In this document: positions 1 through 10,448 of the stretch, one piece after another
Layout of the letters: each line of letters opens with the position of its first letter
Position numbering within the stretch: the first letter of the stretch is position 1
DNA from: Rhynchospora pubera
Lineage: Eukaryota; Streptophyta; Magnoliopsida; Poales; Cyperaceae
Direction of reading: 5' to 3'
DNA: 64,000 bases
Assembly: GCA_028095005.1 (NCBI GenBank)
Contig: CM051461.1
Location: 174,351,144 to 174,415,143 of the forward strand
Notes under the pieces: model-generated
The model's database searches: none
The model's input: the letters and a program-made list of their open reading frames with translations, nothing else
What the model was told of the DNA's origin: nothing
Position numbers and translations under genes: made by a program

Positions 1-423
1 TTGGGTAACTAATTCGCAGATTAAATTGAACAGGTTTGGTCCAGCAATTTCACAGTAATCTACCATGCTACCAATCAGGCACTGAATTTGTCTGTTCAGT
101 TTTCTACTAGAGAATGATTCTATAACAACTGCAAATAATTTCAAAGAACGAGGCAGCCCATAACAGTTTACTGATCCTTCAAAGCTTATACCACTCAGAA
201 ACCTCGAATCCAATGTGCGCAAGACAATGGCAACCAGCTGTCTCAGTAGAAACTGCTTCCTTGTGTAAGGCTCAGACTTTTCAACACGGGTTGTGTTGGG
301 ATTGATAGGAAGCACTTGGCTATTAACACAAGATGCAGCCGCAGCCGAAGAGAAGAACCTAAAGAAACTGCCTCTACTCAAGCTTTCCTTTTGAAAGAAG
401 GACCCAACTTGCGACCTGAGCAT
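1..423 (-). CDS. Probable organelle-targeted PPR-type protein, N-terminal part (runs off the left edge)
   Basis: From the ATG at 421-423 the minus strand is open for 141 codons to base 1 with no stop, so the gene continues to the left. The first ~35 residues (starting MLRSQVGSFF, then Arg/Ser/Phe/Ala-rich with few acidic residues) look like a mitochondrial or plastid presequence. From about residue 55 the chain is made of short amphipathic helices (around RQLVAIVLRTL and LKLFAVVIESF), the look of the region ahead of, or at the start of, a pentatricopeptide repeat array. No complete PPR motif is inside the window, so the family call is an inference. PPR proteins bind organellar RNA and act in its editing, splicing or stability. 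A decayed copy of this gene's 5' end lies at 14570-14788. The upstream leader contains a long CT tract on the coding strand. Confidence 0.5.
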   Translation of the reverse strand, partial: MLRSQVGSFFQKESLSRGSFFRFFSSAAAASCVNSQVLPINPNTTRVEKSEPYTRKQFLLRQLVAIVLRTLDSRFLSGISFEGSVNCYGLPRSLKLFAVVIESFSSRKLNRQIQCLIGSMVDYCEIAGPNLFNLICELVTQ

Positions 424-533
424 AGATTAAGGGGCCTCGATTTTATTTCGGAGCGAACGCAGAGAAAGGGTTGTACTGGAAAGAGGCAATGGTGGAATAA
501 ACCCTCATGGAACAATCTTGTACTGGAAAGAGG

Positions 534-538
<5 letters not shown>

Positions 539-567
<29 letters not shown>
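539..567. repeat. (GA)n microsatellite in the 5' leader/promoter of the minus-strand gene
   Basis: Uninterrupted GA dinucleotides, which read as CT on the coding strand of the gene starting at 423. Such pyrimidine patches are common near plant transcription starts. The flanks carry a short direct repeat (TGTACTGGAAAGAGG at about 472 and 521). The rest of 424-950 shows no gene and is best read as leader and promoter. Confidence 0.8.
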
Positions 568-569
<2 letters not shown>

Positions 570-950
570 ACTGGTATAAAATTATTTCTTCGAATCGAAT
601 AAGAGAAAAATAAGGACTGTAGAGAAGGGTCGGAGAGCAATTTTTGGGTTGCAAATGGAGGGACGGAGGCAGCGGCCGAGAAGGAAGGAAGAAAGGGTTT
701 AAGGGTAAGGTGCCTGCTCCATTGCAACGACACAGTTGGAGATTAGAGAAATATCCTGACCGTTCGTATTTGATCGAACGTTCGTGCTTTGAGAATTGTA
801 AACAACCAAGCGTCTCAACATATGGAACGAGATCCTCTGACCAGTGAACGTTTTTCGACCTAAGCCGTCCGATTTATTCTCAACGGTTAATGAATGTCGT
901 ATGGATAATATCATATTGATAGGTCTATAAATATTTAACAGATGGCTGAT

Positions 951-1367
951 GCACCAGCATCCCCATAAAAAGGACTGCTCCAAGCAGTCTTTTTTATTTT
1001 TTTTAATTTGTTTAAATTTTAAAATTCAAATGGAGAATCCAAACCGTTGATCTTGTTAAGTTTTATCGGCGATGCATTTTCATATAAGTTTTATAAAATT
1101 TGAAGTTGATTTGATACTTGATTAAGTGGTCAACAAATGAACGAACCTGGTTTGATTAATTCTAATACGTTCATAATTTGGTCACTTAATCAAGTATCAA
1201 ATCAACTTCAAATTTTATAAAACTTATATGAAAATGCATCGCCGATAAAACTTAACAAGATCAACGGTTTGGATTCTCCATTTGAATTTTAAAATTTAAA
1301 CAAATTAAAAAAAATAAAAAGGACTGCTTGGAGCAGTCCTTTTTATGGCTGTAGAGGATGCTGGTGC
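951..1367. mobile_element. Foldback MULE-type element, copy 1 (10-bp TSD)
   Basis: The two halves are near-perfect inverted copies around a short centre near 1160, so the whole element can fold into one hairpin. The ends are GCACCAGCATCC and GGATGCTGGTGC. They are flanked by a 10-bp direct duplication GATGGCTGAT at 941-950 and 1368-1377. A 9-11-bp duplication is the Mutator signature. No coding capacity. The inner arms are shared with elements at 27295, 28064 and 33020. Confidence 0.85.
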
Positions 1368-1403
1368 GATGGCTGATGGCTCATAACACTAAGCATATAA
1401 TCT

Positions 1404-1420
1404 AAGTGGGAGATTGTTAG
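1404..1420 (+). repeat. Possible relic of a copia polypurine tract/3'LTR junction
   Basis: AAGTGGGAGATTGTTAG is almost the same as the polypurine tract and LTR start of the complete copia element in this window (minus strand at about 4093-4111). Here it stands alone on the plus strand with no recognisable LTR after it. It may be a degraded retrotransposon end or a chance match. Confidence 0.35.
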
Positions 1421-1759
1421 ATTATATATGGGCTAAAGATCCATTCTTGTTCAAGTTTGAATCTCATTCTTGATGGGTCGTTTCAGGTCAAGATGATCCA
1501 TCTAGTCTTGCACCGAAAAAAGTAACAATCGAGCATTTATGGGCGGATATTACTTCTCACAAGGTATTACATTACATAATAATTACCAGAAATAAAAACG
1601 TGGGTGTCAAGATAATATTTGGACATATTTGTGTAATAGATGTGGTGTCTAATTATGATAGCTAGTCATGGTAATTTTTTTTTTTAAATAAAAACGACCC
1701 AAGCAAGATCACAACCTTTTCATTAAGCAAGGAAGTTGACATACAAGAGAACTACCAAA

Positions 1760-1918
1760 GGGGCTGTTTGGATTCATGGGGGATTTTGGGGAATTTCATC
1801 TTCCTACCATAAATTTATTATAAACAATCCAAACTCTTCACAAAGTTACACACTTTTCAATAAATTTATTCCTAAAAATTGCAACTTCTCCAAATTCCTA
1901 AGCGATCCAAATTGCCCC
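1760..1918. mobile_element. PIF/Harbinger-like MITE (GTTTGGAT-type ends)
   Basis: 159-bp element with imperfect inverted ends, GGGGCTGTTTGGAT and ATCCAAATTGCCCC, flanked by AAA on both sides (1757-1759, 1919-1921), i.e. a 3-bp duplication. The interior carries a block (AAACAATCCAAACTCTTCAC and onward) also found in the MITEs at 12711, 14379, 15328 and 42275. A 3-bp TSD fits PIF/Harbinger, although that superfamily prefers TWA. Confidence 0.7.
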
Positions 1919-2004
1919 AAAGAGAATATTTTATGCTCGTGCAGAAAACCAATCTCACATCTAAAGTATAACAATAAAACAAAGTTCAGACAATGGGTAT
2001 CTTC

Positions 2005-2188
2005 CAGTGTTTTGAAAACCGTACCGGATACCGGAAATTTCCGGTAATACCGGAAACCGGAATGGTGACCGAAACGGCGGTATCCCGTATTGTGAGAGAA
2101 AAAACCGGAAAATTTCAGAAAATAACAGAAAATACCGGATTTCTATCATTTGGCCGGTAGGGATGCCGGTACGGTTTTAAAAACACTG
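2005..2188. mobile_element. hAT-type MITE with ACCGG sub-terminal repeats (8-bp TSD)
   Basis: The ends are CAGTGTTTTGAAAACCGTACC and its near-perfect inverse, starting with the CAGTG typical of hAT elements. They are flanked by a perfect 8-bp duplication GTATCTTC at 1997-2004 and 2189-2196. The interior is full of ACCGG/CCGGT copies, the kind of sub-terminal repeats to which hAT transposases bind. No ORF of its own. Confidence 0.88.
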
Positions 2189-2338
2189 GTATCTTCTAAG
2201 TTCTAACCAAGATAGCCCAACAACAAACAAACATAAGGTACCAAAAGAAAACAAGTCAAACACAGTAATAAAGCCCTATCAGCCGAAATACTAGTTAACT
2301 AAGGAAGTTCCATCTATGACATGGCCCTTACTTGTACT

Positions 2339-4098
2339 TGTTAGTTGAGTGCATAATTTTCATTTTATGATTAAATACTCCTAATTATCCATAAACAATC
2401 ATGCACAAACACGGATCTTGCACTAAGCCATTCACACAAGAGAGAAAGGTTCAAGGTATACCTCTCTTGATGTAGTAATCAAGAGGCTCGAACCGGCTAG
2501 GTTGTAGGTGGTTGTGCTCGCGTCTAGCTCCCGCCTCCTTGTCGAATCACCTCGAGTCCACTTGGTATTAACCAAATCCTCTACAAGTTATGCTAGTAAC
2601 TTGGAGGAAATGCCTAATCCCTAGCTTTCCCAATCTTCTAGCAAATGAACTAATTGATTTGAGGAAGAGAGGGGGCTCAACACATGAGCTAATAGGGAGA
2701 GATGAGAGGGAGGAGGCGCACACCAAGGGAGGGGGGCGGCTAGGTTAGTGGGAGAGAGAGAGAGGGGGATTTGCAACCATCCACATCCTTATATAGAGTG
2801 CAAACCCTACCTACCTCACACTAACTATTTACCAAATTGCCACCCCACCTACCACCTTGTATGGCCGGCCACAATAAGGGAGTTTATGGGCCAATTGCAT
2901 TGCCTCATGGGTCCACTTAATCATTCATTAAATGGCCTCTCTTGTTGCTCTCAATTTGGATCCCTATTGGGCCTTTAATTAACTATTTAATTAAAGCCCT
3001 ATAAAATGCATATGTGTTAAAATAAATAATTATTAACTTAATAATAATTATTTAGGGATTAGATAATGCATTAATTTATTTCTATATGATCCCTTTGATT
3101 TAATTAATTATAACGGTCTACAACGCTATTTAATTAATTAATCAACTCATCATATTTTGCAATACCAATTATTGCAAATAAATAAATAATGCAAGCATGG
3201 TTAAAACACCAATTCTGTGTGACCCTTTGAGGATTTATGCTACGTTGGACATGGAGTTAAATCGCTATTTAATTCCAATAATCATAAGCGGTATCTAGCA
3301 ACACGTTATGATTCCCAATTCGCATAAATAGTGTACAGCTACAATATTTCAATCCTACATAAGAGAATAAAAATATATCTCTATTTTGATTCCTATGCCT
3401 CACGATATCATCGTATAATCCAAGATAGGAATGTGTCATTCTTGCAGATTATACGTTTCTTGATCTAGAGATAATTGTATCAGTTGCTAGCAAACAATCT
3501 ATCTCCATCAAGGGGCCCAAACAGATATCGTCACTCACTAAGTGAATTAATGAGGGACATACGGTTTTCTTGACTATTTAACTTTTCCCCGCACAATTCA
3601 AGAGAACATAAATAACGTCCGTATAGCAGCCCTTATCGGGAATCAGCGGTAGACGATATTTATTGAACCTATCCTCATGTGGAAAAGATAAATATCTCAA
3701 ACTTAGAATCAAAATCATAACGAAATAAATAATGACACCAAAACACAATCCATATATTTATTTCGTTGGGTCATGTCCTGTACTATGTTCAATTAACATA
3801 AACATATGCAATTAAGTTGGTTACTCTTAACCTGTGATTTATAGAACTTAATCAACACTTAACTTGCATACTAATCTTATTGATAATTAATGTTCCTTGT
3901 TAATTATCAAGATTATGGACGCTTTAGATTTATTGTTGTCATTTACTACTAAATGAATCACAGTGATCTATAATTCAGATCCTCAACCTGAATGAACTGT
4001 CAACACATAAATCAAGAAACAAATGATATAAAATCATCCATAACATAAAACCATAGAAGTAGCCAAATATGATTGGCTTCTAGGACATATCTCTAACA
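2339..4098 (-). repeat. 3' LTR of the copia element
   Basis: 1,760 bp, bounded by TG/CA. Compared with the other LTR it lacks one G (near 2890) and differs at three bases (near 3299, 3455 and 4017). It carries the same internal TATA box and GA-rich leader as the 5' LTR. Confidence 0.96.
2787..2796 (-). promoter_or_regulatory. TATA box in the 3' LTR
   Basis: On the minus strand this reads CTATATAAGG, a canonical plant TATA box, followed by a CT-rich stretch. In this LTR it could drive read-through transcription into the DNA to the left, toward the gene starting at 423. Confidence 0.6.
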
Positions 4099-4111
4099 AT
4101 CTCCCACTTGG
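4099..4111 (-). promoter_or_regulatory. Polypurine tract of the copia element
   Basis: CCAAGTGGGAGAT on the minus strand directly abuts the 3' LTR. It is purine-rich and in the position where plus-strand DNA synthesis is primed during reverse transcription. Confidence 0.85.
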
Positions 4112-4210
4112 CCTAGAGTCAATCAACAGTGACTTCTAGCCAGTGTATAGTACTCAATGTAATATCCAAATATACATATCTCATACTAACGCCTAAATAA
4201 AAGATACAAC

Positions 4211-7200
4211 TCAAAGCCAATCAGGCATACGCCTAATCCCCATGGATGCAACATGCAACTCATGCGCGGCTCGAGACAAAGGCTTTGTCAGAGGGTCCGC
4301 TGTGTTCGCAGCACCGTCCACCTTCTTGACCTTGACCCATCCGTCATTGACCAACTGACGGATGAGATGGAATCGTCGTAGAATGTGCCTAGTCTTCTGG
4401 TGAGACCTAGGCTCCTTGGACTGAGCTATGGCTCCCGTATTGTCGCAGTAGATATCCACTGGACCTGAGATGCTTGGAACCACCTCTAGCTCGGTCAAGA
4501 ACTCCTTGATCCATACGGCTTCTTTTGCTGCTTCGCCAGCCGCTAAGTATTCTGCTTCGGTGACGGAATCGGCCGTAGTATCTTGCTTGGAACTCTTCCA
4601 ACTTACGGCACCACCATTAAGCAGAAATACAAAGCCGGACTGTGATTTGGAGTCATCTCGATCGGTTTGAAAACTAGCATCAGTGTAACCAGTTACAACG
4701 AGCTCTTGGTCTCCACCGTAAACGAGAATGCTCTCCTTGGTTCTCTTGAGATACTTGAGGATATTCTTGACTGCGGTCCAATGTGCCATGCCTGGGTTGG
4801 CTTGGTATCGACTAGTCACGCTAATCGGATGTGTCACATCGGGGCGAGTGCATAGCATGGCATACATAATCGATCCGACTACAGATGGATACTTGAATCG
4901 CTTCATGTACTCCCGATCTGTCTCCGTTGTCGGACCTTGAGTCTTGCTCAAGTAAATGCCATGTGACATAGGCAAGAATCCCTTCTTGGAATTCGCCATG
5001 TTGTGTTTTTGCAACACCTTGTCAATATATGCATCTTGGCTCAAACCTAACATCCTCTTTGATCTATCTCTATAGATCTTGATTCCTAGGATGTAGGCGG
5101 CTTCGCCCAAGTCTTTCATTGAGAACACTTTCTTCAATGAATCCTTGACTGCATTCAATTCGGGAATATCATTCCCAATCAAGAGTATATCGTCAACATA
5201 TAGAACAAGAAACACAACCACGCTCCCACTAAACCTCTTGTAGACACAAGGTTCCTTTTCACTTTGAGAGAAGTTCAATTTCTTGACTTCCTCATCAAAG
5301 CGCTTGTTCCAACTCCTTGATGCTTGCTTCAATCCATAAATGGATCGTTGAAGCTTGCATACTTTGTTAGCATTCTTTGGATCCACAAAACACTCGGGTT
5401 GTGTCATATACACATCCTCTTCCAAATTTCCATTTAGGAAGGCGGTTTTGACATCCATTTGCCAAATCTCATAATCATAGAATGCGGCAATTGCTAACAT
5501 GATCCGAATTGACTTGAACATGACGACGGGCGAGAAGGTTTCTTCATAGTCAATACCATGAATTTGCTTGTAACCTTTCGCTACAAGTCGTGCTTTGTAA
5601 ATGGTCAAGTTGCCATCCATGTCGACCTTTCTCTTAAAGATCCACTTGTTCTCAACGGGTTTTACTCCGTTGGGAAGGTCAACCAAGGTCCATACCTTGT
5701 TGTCATACATGGATTGCATTTCGGATTCCATGGCTTTTAGCCATTCCTTGGAGTCGGGTTTCTTTCTCATGTCATCAACGGTCAAAGGCTCATCGTTCTC
5801 CATAACGAGAATGTCGTGCAAACCTAAATATCTTATAGGTGGACGACTTGGCCTTGCCGATCTTCGTAGGGTAGAAGTTTGAGGTTCTTGAACTTGTTCC
5901 ACAACGGTTTGTGGACTTTGTTCTTGAACTTCAATTGAAGGTGCTTCCTCAACATCATCGACTCGCGATATGTTTGAGTTTTCATTTGAGGGAGCTTGTT
6001 CGTGAACCTCTTCTTCCACAACAACTTGTGGAATGGGTTCGGCTACAATCTCATTCGGTGCATCCACATTTTGTGCAACCTCATTTGGCACCACATTGGG
6101 AACAACCACATTACCTACTTGAGGCATGCTTTGTTGTTGCGGTTCTCGAATTTCTTCAATCACCACGTTGCTCCCACTACTTCTTCTTGAGAGAAACTCC
6201 TTCTCCAAGAACACACCATAACGAGCAACAACTATCTTGTTCTCGTTGCGGTTATAGAAGTAGTAACCCTTCGTTTCCTTAGGGTATCCTACGAAATGAC
6301 ATTTGTCCGATTTGGGTCCAAGCTTATCGCTCACTAGCCTTTTCACATAAGCTTCACAACCCCAAATCTTGAGAAACGACATGCTTGGTTTCTTCTTAAA
6401 CCAAAGCTCATAGGGCGTCTTCTCAACGGACTTTGATGGAACACGATTTAATGTAAAAGTTGCGGTTTCAAGGGCGTATCCCCAAAAGGACATAGGCAAA
6501 TCGGCTTGACTCATCATTGATCGAACCATGTCAAGTAAAGTTCGATTCCTCCTTTCGGACACACCATTCCATTGTGGTGTTCCGGGTGGAGTGAGTTGTG
6601 GAACGATTCCACACTCCTTTAGATAGTTGCCAAACTCATGGCTCAAGTACTCACCACCTCGATCGGATCGTAAGACCTTGATCTTTCGACCAAGTTGGTT
6701 CTCAACTTCATTCTTAAATTCTTTGAACTTGTCAAAGGATTCGGATTTGTGACGCATCAAGTAGATATACCCGTATCTACTATGGTCATCGGTGAATGTG
6801 ATGAAGTATGAATAACCACCACGCGCACAAATGCTCATAGGTCCACATACATCGGTATGTACAAGGTCTAACAAGTCATTTGCCCTTGTCCCTTTGTTAG
6901 GAAAAGGCGCTTTGGTCATCTTTCCCATCAAACAAGATTCGCATGTGTCAATTGGCTCGAAAGCGAATTGATCCAAGAGACCAACGGTTTGTAATCTCTT
7001 GATGCGTTTCTCATTGATATGACCTAAGCGGCAATGCCACATCAAAGTTGCATTCTCATGTGAAATCTTACGTTTCCTATTGTCATTCTCAACACTCAAG
7101 ATAAGTCCGCTAGAATCAAGCACATAAAGACCATTCAATAAATGCGCATCACAAAAACGAACTTCATTTCGAAACAAGGTCAACAACTTGTTCTTTATTA

Positions 7201-8374
7201 CAACATCAAAACCATCCATGTCCAAACAAGAGATAGAGATAATGTTTCGAGTGATAGAGGGAACCAAAAATACATCTTTTAGTTCCAACACAAAACCGGA
7301 AGGTAAAGTTAAATCCACGCTCCCAATGGCCATAGCGGAGATGCACGTGCCATTCCCGACGCGGAGTTGAACTTCACCTTTCTCGAGCCGCCTCCTACTC
7401 TTTAGAACCTGCACATTTCGACAAATGTGAGCACACGAACCGGTATCGAATACCCAATCGGTGTTAGAGGTAGCGAGAAGGGTTTCGATGACAAATATAC
7501 CTGAAGAAGAAGGTTGGACGGTTCCCGCCTTCTTGTCGGCAAGGTACTTGGGGCAGTTTCTCCTCCAATGACCCTTGTTGCTACAGTAGTAGCAAACGGT
7601 CTCCGGAGTGGCCGGGTTCTTTTTCTTCTTGGAACCCACGGGAGCACCCTTGGTCGGGCCTTGGGGCGTCACCGGGCCTTTGCCCTTCTTGGATTTTCGG
7701 CCTCGCTTCTTGATCTTTTTGCTCTTGTCACTCACGGCAAGAACATCCTTGGGGCCCTTCTCCTTCTTGAGACTATCCTCCGTCTCAACGAGCATGTTTT
7801 GGAGATCATCCATGCTCTTGTCCATGCCATTCATCCGGTAGTTCACAACAAAACCGGTGAAGCTCGGAGGGAGAGAGTTGAGAATGAAATCTTGAATCGC
7901 ACCCGTAGGAAAGGGCGTATCAAGCTTTTCAAGCTGCCGAAACAACCCCGCCATCTTCATGACGTGTGGCCCGACTTCATGACCCTCCGCCAAGCGAGTG
8001 TTGGCGACGGCCTTGATAAGACGGGCCCTTTCGGTGCGGGCCTTGGTTTGGAACATGTTCTTGAGACGAGTGATCATTTCAAACACTCCATAACCACTAT
8101 CGATGAACTCCTTTTGGAGTTCCGATTCCATGACCGCAACCATCAAGACCGACATCTCCATGTCGTCATTGACGTGCTTCTCATATTCCTCTTGCTTATC
8201 CTTTGGATCGGTGTCTTTAGGAGCAGAGGGAATCGGAGTGGAGAGGAGGTACTCCCTTTTTTCAAACCTAAAGGCAAGCCTTAGGTTGCGGTGCCAATCC
8301 AAGAAATTAGCACCGTTAAAGGCGAGTTTCTCTTTCTCAAGAAAAGAACGAAGCGTTAAAGAGGAGGAAGACAT
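4211..8374 (-). CDS. Copia gag-pol polyprotein, intact
   Basis: One uninterrupted frame of 1,387 codons. Domains in order: gag (residues 1-260) with a CCHC zinc knuckle CYYCSNKGHWRRNC at 261-274; aspartic protease with VFDTGSC (catalytic Asp310); GAG-pre-integrase around WHCRLGH (447-452); integrase with Asp508, Asp571 and Glu607 (D,D35E spacing); Tyr/Asn/Gln/Pro-rich linker; reverse transcriptase with QMDVKTAFLNG (Asp974) and the YVDD box at 1059-1062; RNase H with Asp1232, TEAEY and CDNTGA. Integrase before reverse transcriptase is the diagnostic Ty1-copia order. All catalytic residues are present. The start is the first ATG after the leader, reading MSSSSLTLRS. No envelope-like frame follows. 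Confidence 0.97.
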   Translation of the reverse strand: MSSSSLTLRSFLEKEKLAFNGANFLDWHRNLRLAFRFEKREYLLSTPIPSAPKDTDPKDKQEEYEKHVNDDMEMSVLMVAVMESELQKEFIDSGYGVFEMITRLKNMFQTKARTERARLIKAVANTRLAEGHEVGPHVMKMAGLFRQLEKLDTPFPTGAIQDFILNSLPPSFTGFVVNYRMNGMDKSMDDLQNMLVETEDSLKKEKGPKDVLAVSDKSKKIKKRGRKSKKGKGPVTPQGPTKGAPVGSKKKKNPATPETVCYYCSNKGHWRRNCPKYLADKKAGTVQPSSSGIFVIETLLATSNTDWVFDTGSCAHICRNVQVLKSRRRLEKGEVQLRVGNGTCISAMAIGSVDLTLPSGFVLELKDVFLVPSITRNIISISCLDMDGFDVVIKNKLLTLFRNEVRFCDAHLLNGLYVLDSSGLILSVENDNRKRKISHENATLMWHCRLGHINEKRIKRLQTVGLLDQFAFEPIDTCESCLMGKMTKAPFPNKGTRANDLLDLVHTDVCGPMSICARGGYSYFITFTDDHSRYGYIYLMRHKSESFDKFKEFKNEVENQLGRKIKVLRSDRGGEYLSHEFGNYLKECGIVPQLTPPGTPQWNGVSERRNRTLLDMVRSMMSQADLPMSFWGYALETATFTLNRVPSKSVEKTPYELWFKKKPSMSFLKIWGCEAYVKRLVSDKLGPKSDKCHFVGYPKETKGYYFYNRNENKIVVARYGVFLEKEFLSRRSSGSNVVIEEIREPQQQSMPQVGNVVVPNVVPNEVAQNVDAPNEIVAEPIPQVVVEEEVHEQAPSNENSNISRVDDVEEAPSIEVQEQSPQTVVEQVQEPQTSTLRRSARPSRPPIRYLGLHDILVMENDEPLTVDDMRKKPDSKEWLKAMESEMQSMYDNKVWTLVDLPNGVKPVENKWIFKRKVDMDGNLTIYKARLVAKGYKQIHGIDYEETFSPVVMFKSIRIMLAIAAFYDYEIWQMDVKTAFLNGNLEEDVYMTQPECFVDPKNANKVCKLQRSIYGLKQASRSWNKRFDEEVKKLNFSQSEKEPCVYKRFSGSVVVFLVLYVDDILLIGNDIPELNAVKDSLKKVFSMKDLGEAAYILGIKIYRDRSKRMLGLSQDAYIDKVLQKHNMANSKKGFLPMSHGIYLSKTQGPTTETDREYMKRFKYPSVVGSIMYAMLCTRPDVTHPISVTSRYQANPGMAHWTAVKNILKYLKRTKESILVYGGDQELVVTGYTDASFQTDRDDSKSQSGFVFLLNGGAVSWKSSKQDTTADSVTEAEYLAAGEAAKEAVWIKEFLTELEVVPSISGPVDIYCDNTGAIAQSKEPRSHQKTRHILRRFHLIRQLVNDGWVKVKKVDGAANTADPLTKPLSRAAHELHVASMGIRRMPDWL

Positions 8375-10435
8375 CTACAACAATTATCGAATTTAAAGGT
8401 CAATTAGTTTTATGTTTTTAGTTTTAACAAAAGTAAAACTTTCACTACACTTTTAAAGTCCCTAAGTATAGTGATTTCCAAGATCCCTATTTTCATCAAA
8501 ATGGACCTGCTATGGCACGTCATCCAAAATGATTAGATAAGGTAGGTTCTATAACCAATCATCTTACCATGACTCTTGGTTCGCATCGGCGAACTTCGCC
8601 CCGATGTCCAAACTCTAGTTGGGTCCATCGAAAAGTCACTTCTCACTATTTGCTCCTTGCAAATCTTATCTATTTGCACCCCGACTACCGAATTGGCAAT
8701 CATGACGTCCGCTTGGGCGGACCGCGCCATGAGTGACAATCGGCGTGAAGGGGATAGAGAGAAGGAGGGCGATTTAACTTATTCGATTTAGTTTGGGACA
8801 AACAATTCATATGACACTTTGTTTGGTGGTCGTGTAAGCATACACCCATACCTAACCTAACAAAATAATCATATAAGCATCTCATAGTTGTGGGTTTGTA
8901 TGGCTCCCGCTTGCATTAGTTTCGCCACATCGTCCATGGAGCAAAACTAATCTAATTCTTGCCCTCCCACTAAATTCTATAAGGATCTAAATCCTATATA
9001 AAATAAAGGTGCAAAATACATGTGAAAACATCATATTCCCATCCTAACCTTAGGGGCATGCAAGCCTCACAAGTTACATCAAAAATTAATCAACAAATTA
9101 ATTAATTAATGGCACCAAAGGCCGCATTACAAACATTCACACATGCATTCATTACAACCACAAGGCATTGAGTCTTGAGCCATACTAAACCCACTATCCA
9201 CCTACAAAACAAAGTTAGCACATACAAGAACTTTGTTTCCAATTAACGATTTTCAAGCATCTTTGCGTATCGTTTGCCATAAGTAAATTCCGTGTAAAAA
9301 TCCTCAATTTTAAACAACCAAACTTGTTTAAATTCATTTAGAAAGTTCTTTCAACATCCCATAACAGAAAGGAGATCAAACAAGGAGTTTTCTAATTAAT
9401 TTCAACTAGTTTGAATATTTAGAAAAACAGTAATTTATTAAAAAACGTAACTAATGGAATCCAATAAAAACAAAGGTTTTAGGTCTCCAAAATTCTCAAA
9501 TAAATTACTTAAGCTCCTTATCATAGTTGTGATTACCAGTAAAAATTTCAAGAAGAGATCTTACACCATCTGGGAGAATCAAAAATGACAAATCTCTTAC
9601 AAGTGCACGAAACACCGTTATGAGATTTTCAGATTATCCTCTCAACCATTTGGTCTGTAAGACCACCTTCTAAACAGTTTTTATATATACAATATACATA
9701 GAAAAACTTGCTTAATCTATAGGCTAACTATTCATGAAAAGAAAACCACCAAGTTCAGTTCAAAAGGTTCGAGTTACATACTAAACAATCAACAAATTCT
9801 GTACTGGAACAGACTGTCGATCGAAATGTTTTAACCTAGTTGAAGGTCCAAATCTCCACGAAAAATTATGAAATTAATTTTTCTGGAATCCTAACTCAAA
9901 ATAGAACAACTCCATTTAAACAGAATTTTTAAAGGAGTTCTCAGTTGGTACAGTTTATTAGAACAATCGATTTGCTCAACAAACTGGATCTGACAAGTTC
10001 TTCCTTTTCATACTTGAAAACCCACAAATTAATCTGAGACATACAACAAATTTTACATGCTCAGAAAGAGCTTCAAGTCCTCTTTAAATCTAGCCATAGA
10101 ACACTGGTACTTATATTCAAAATATAAATCTTTCAAGCCATTCAAACAGGACAGTGCAAGCAAAAACTGGTTCTGCGCACTGTCGCCGTTTTATTCACAG
10201 TAAATCTATACTAATTCAGAAAAATGTGAATCCAACGCCAAAAAAATCACAATCCACAGATCTACAACTGTGATGTAGATGGAAAAAACTTCCAGAGAAC
10301 TTATCAAAGCGAAAAACGCGAAACAACACAGAAAATACCATTTCCAGACAGCAAACAAACGCATCATCTCTACTAATCCGTTAATTAGCCAATTTCTCTT
10401 AATTAAGTGTCAAAATAGCTTAAGTACGACCATGT
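8375..10435 (-). other. Untranslated leader of the copia element
   Basis: About 2.06 kb between the primer-binding site and the gag start, with no sizeable frame. Long leaders of this kind, holding packaging and dimerisation signals, are known in the BARE/Angela group. Apart from AT-richness I see no recognisable subelement. Confidence 0.75.
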
Positions 10436-10447
10436 GCTCTGATACCA
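10436..10447 (-). promoter_or_regulatory. Primer-binding site, initiator tRNA-Met
   Basis: TGGTATCAGAGC on the minus strand, one base inside the 5' LTR. It is complementary to the 3' end of plant initiator tRNA-Met, the usual primer of copia elements. Confidence 0.93.
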
Positions 10448-10448
10448 C

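Noticed and set aside
1736..2047. 103-codon plus-strand frame
   Set aside because: It spans a MITE and part of a hAT MITE and has no coding features.
7514..8284. Long plus-strand open frame (256 codons) inside the copia gag region, and several smaller ones at 4470-6282
   Set aside because: Antisense to an intact gag-pol frame, with no family features; the frames arise from the codon structure of the real gene on the other strand.
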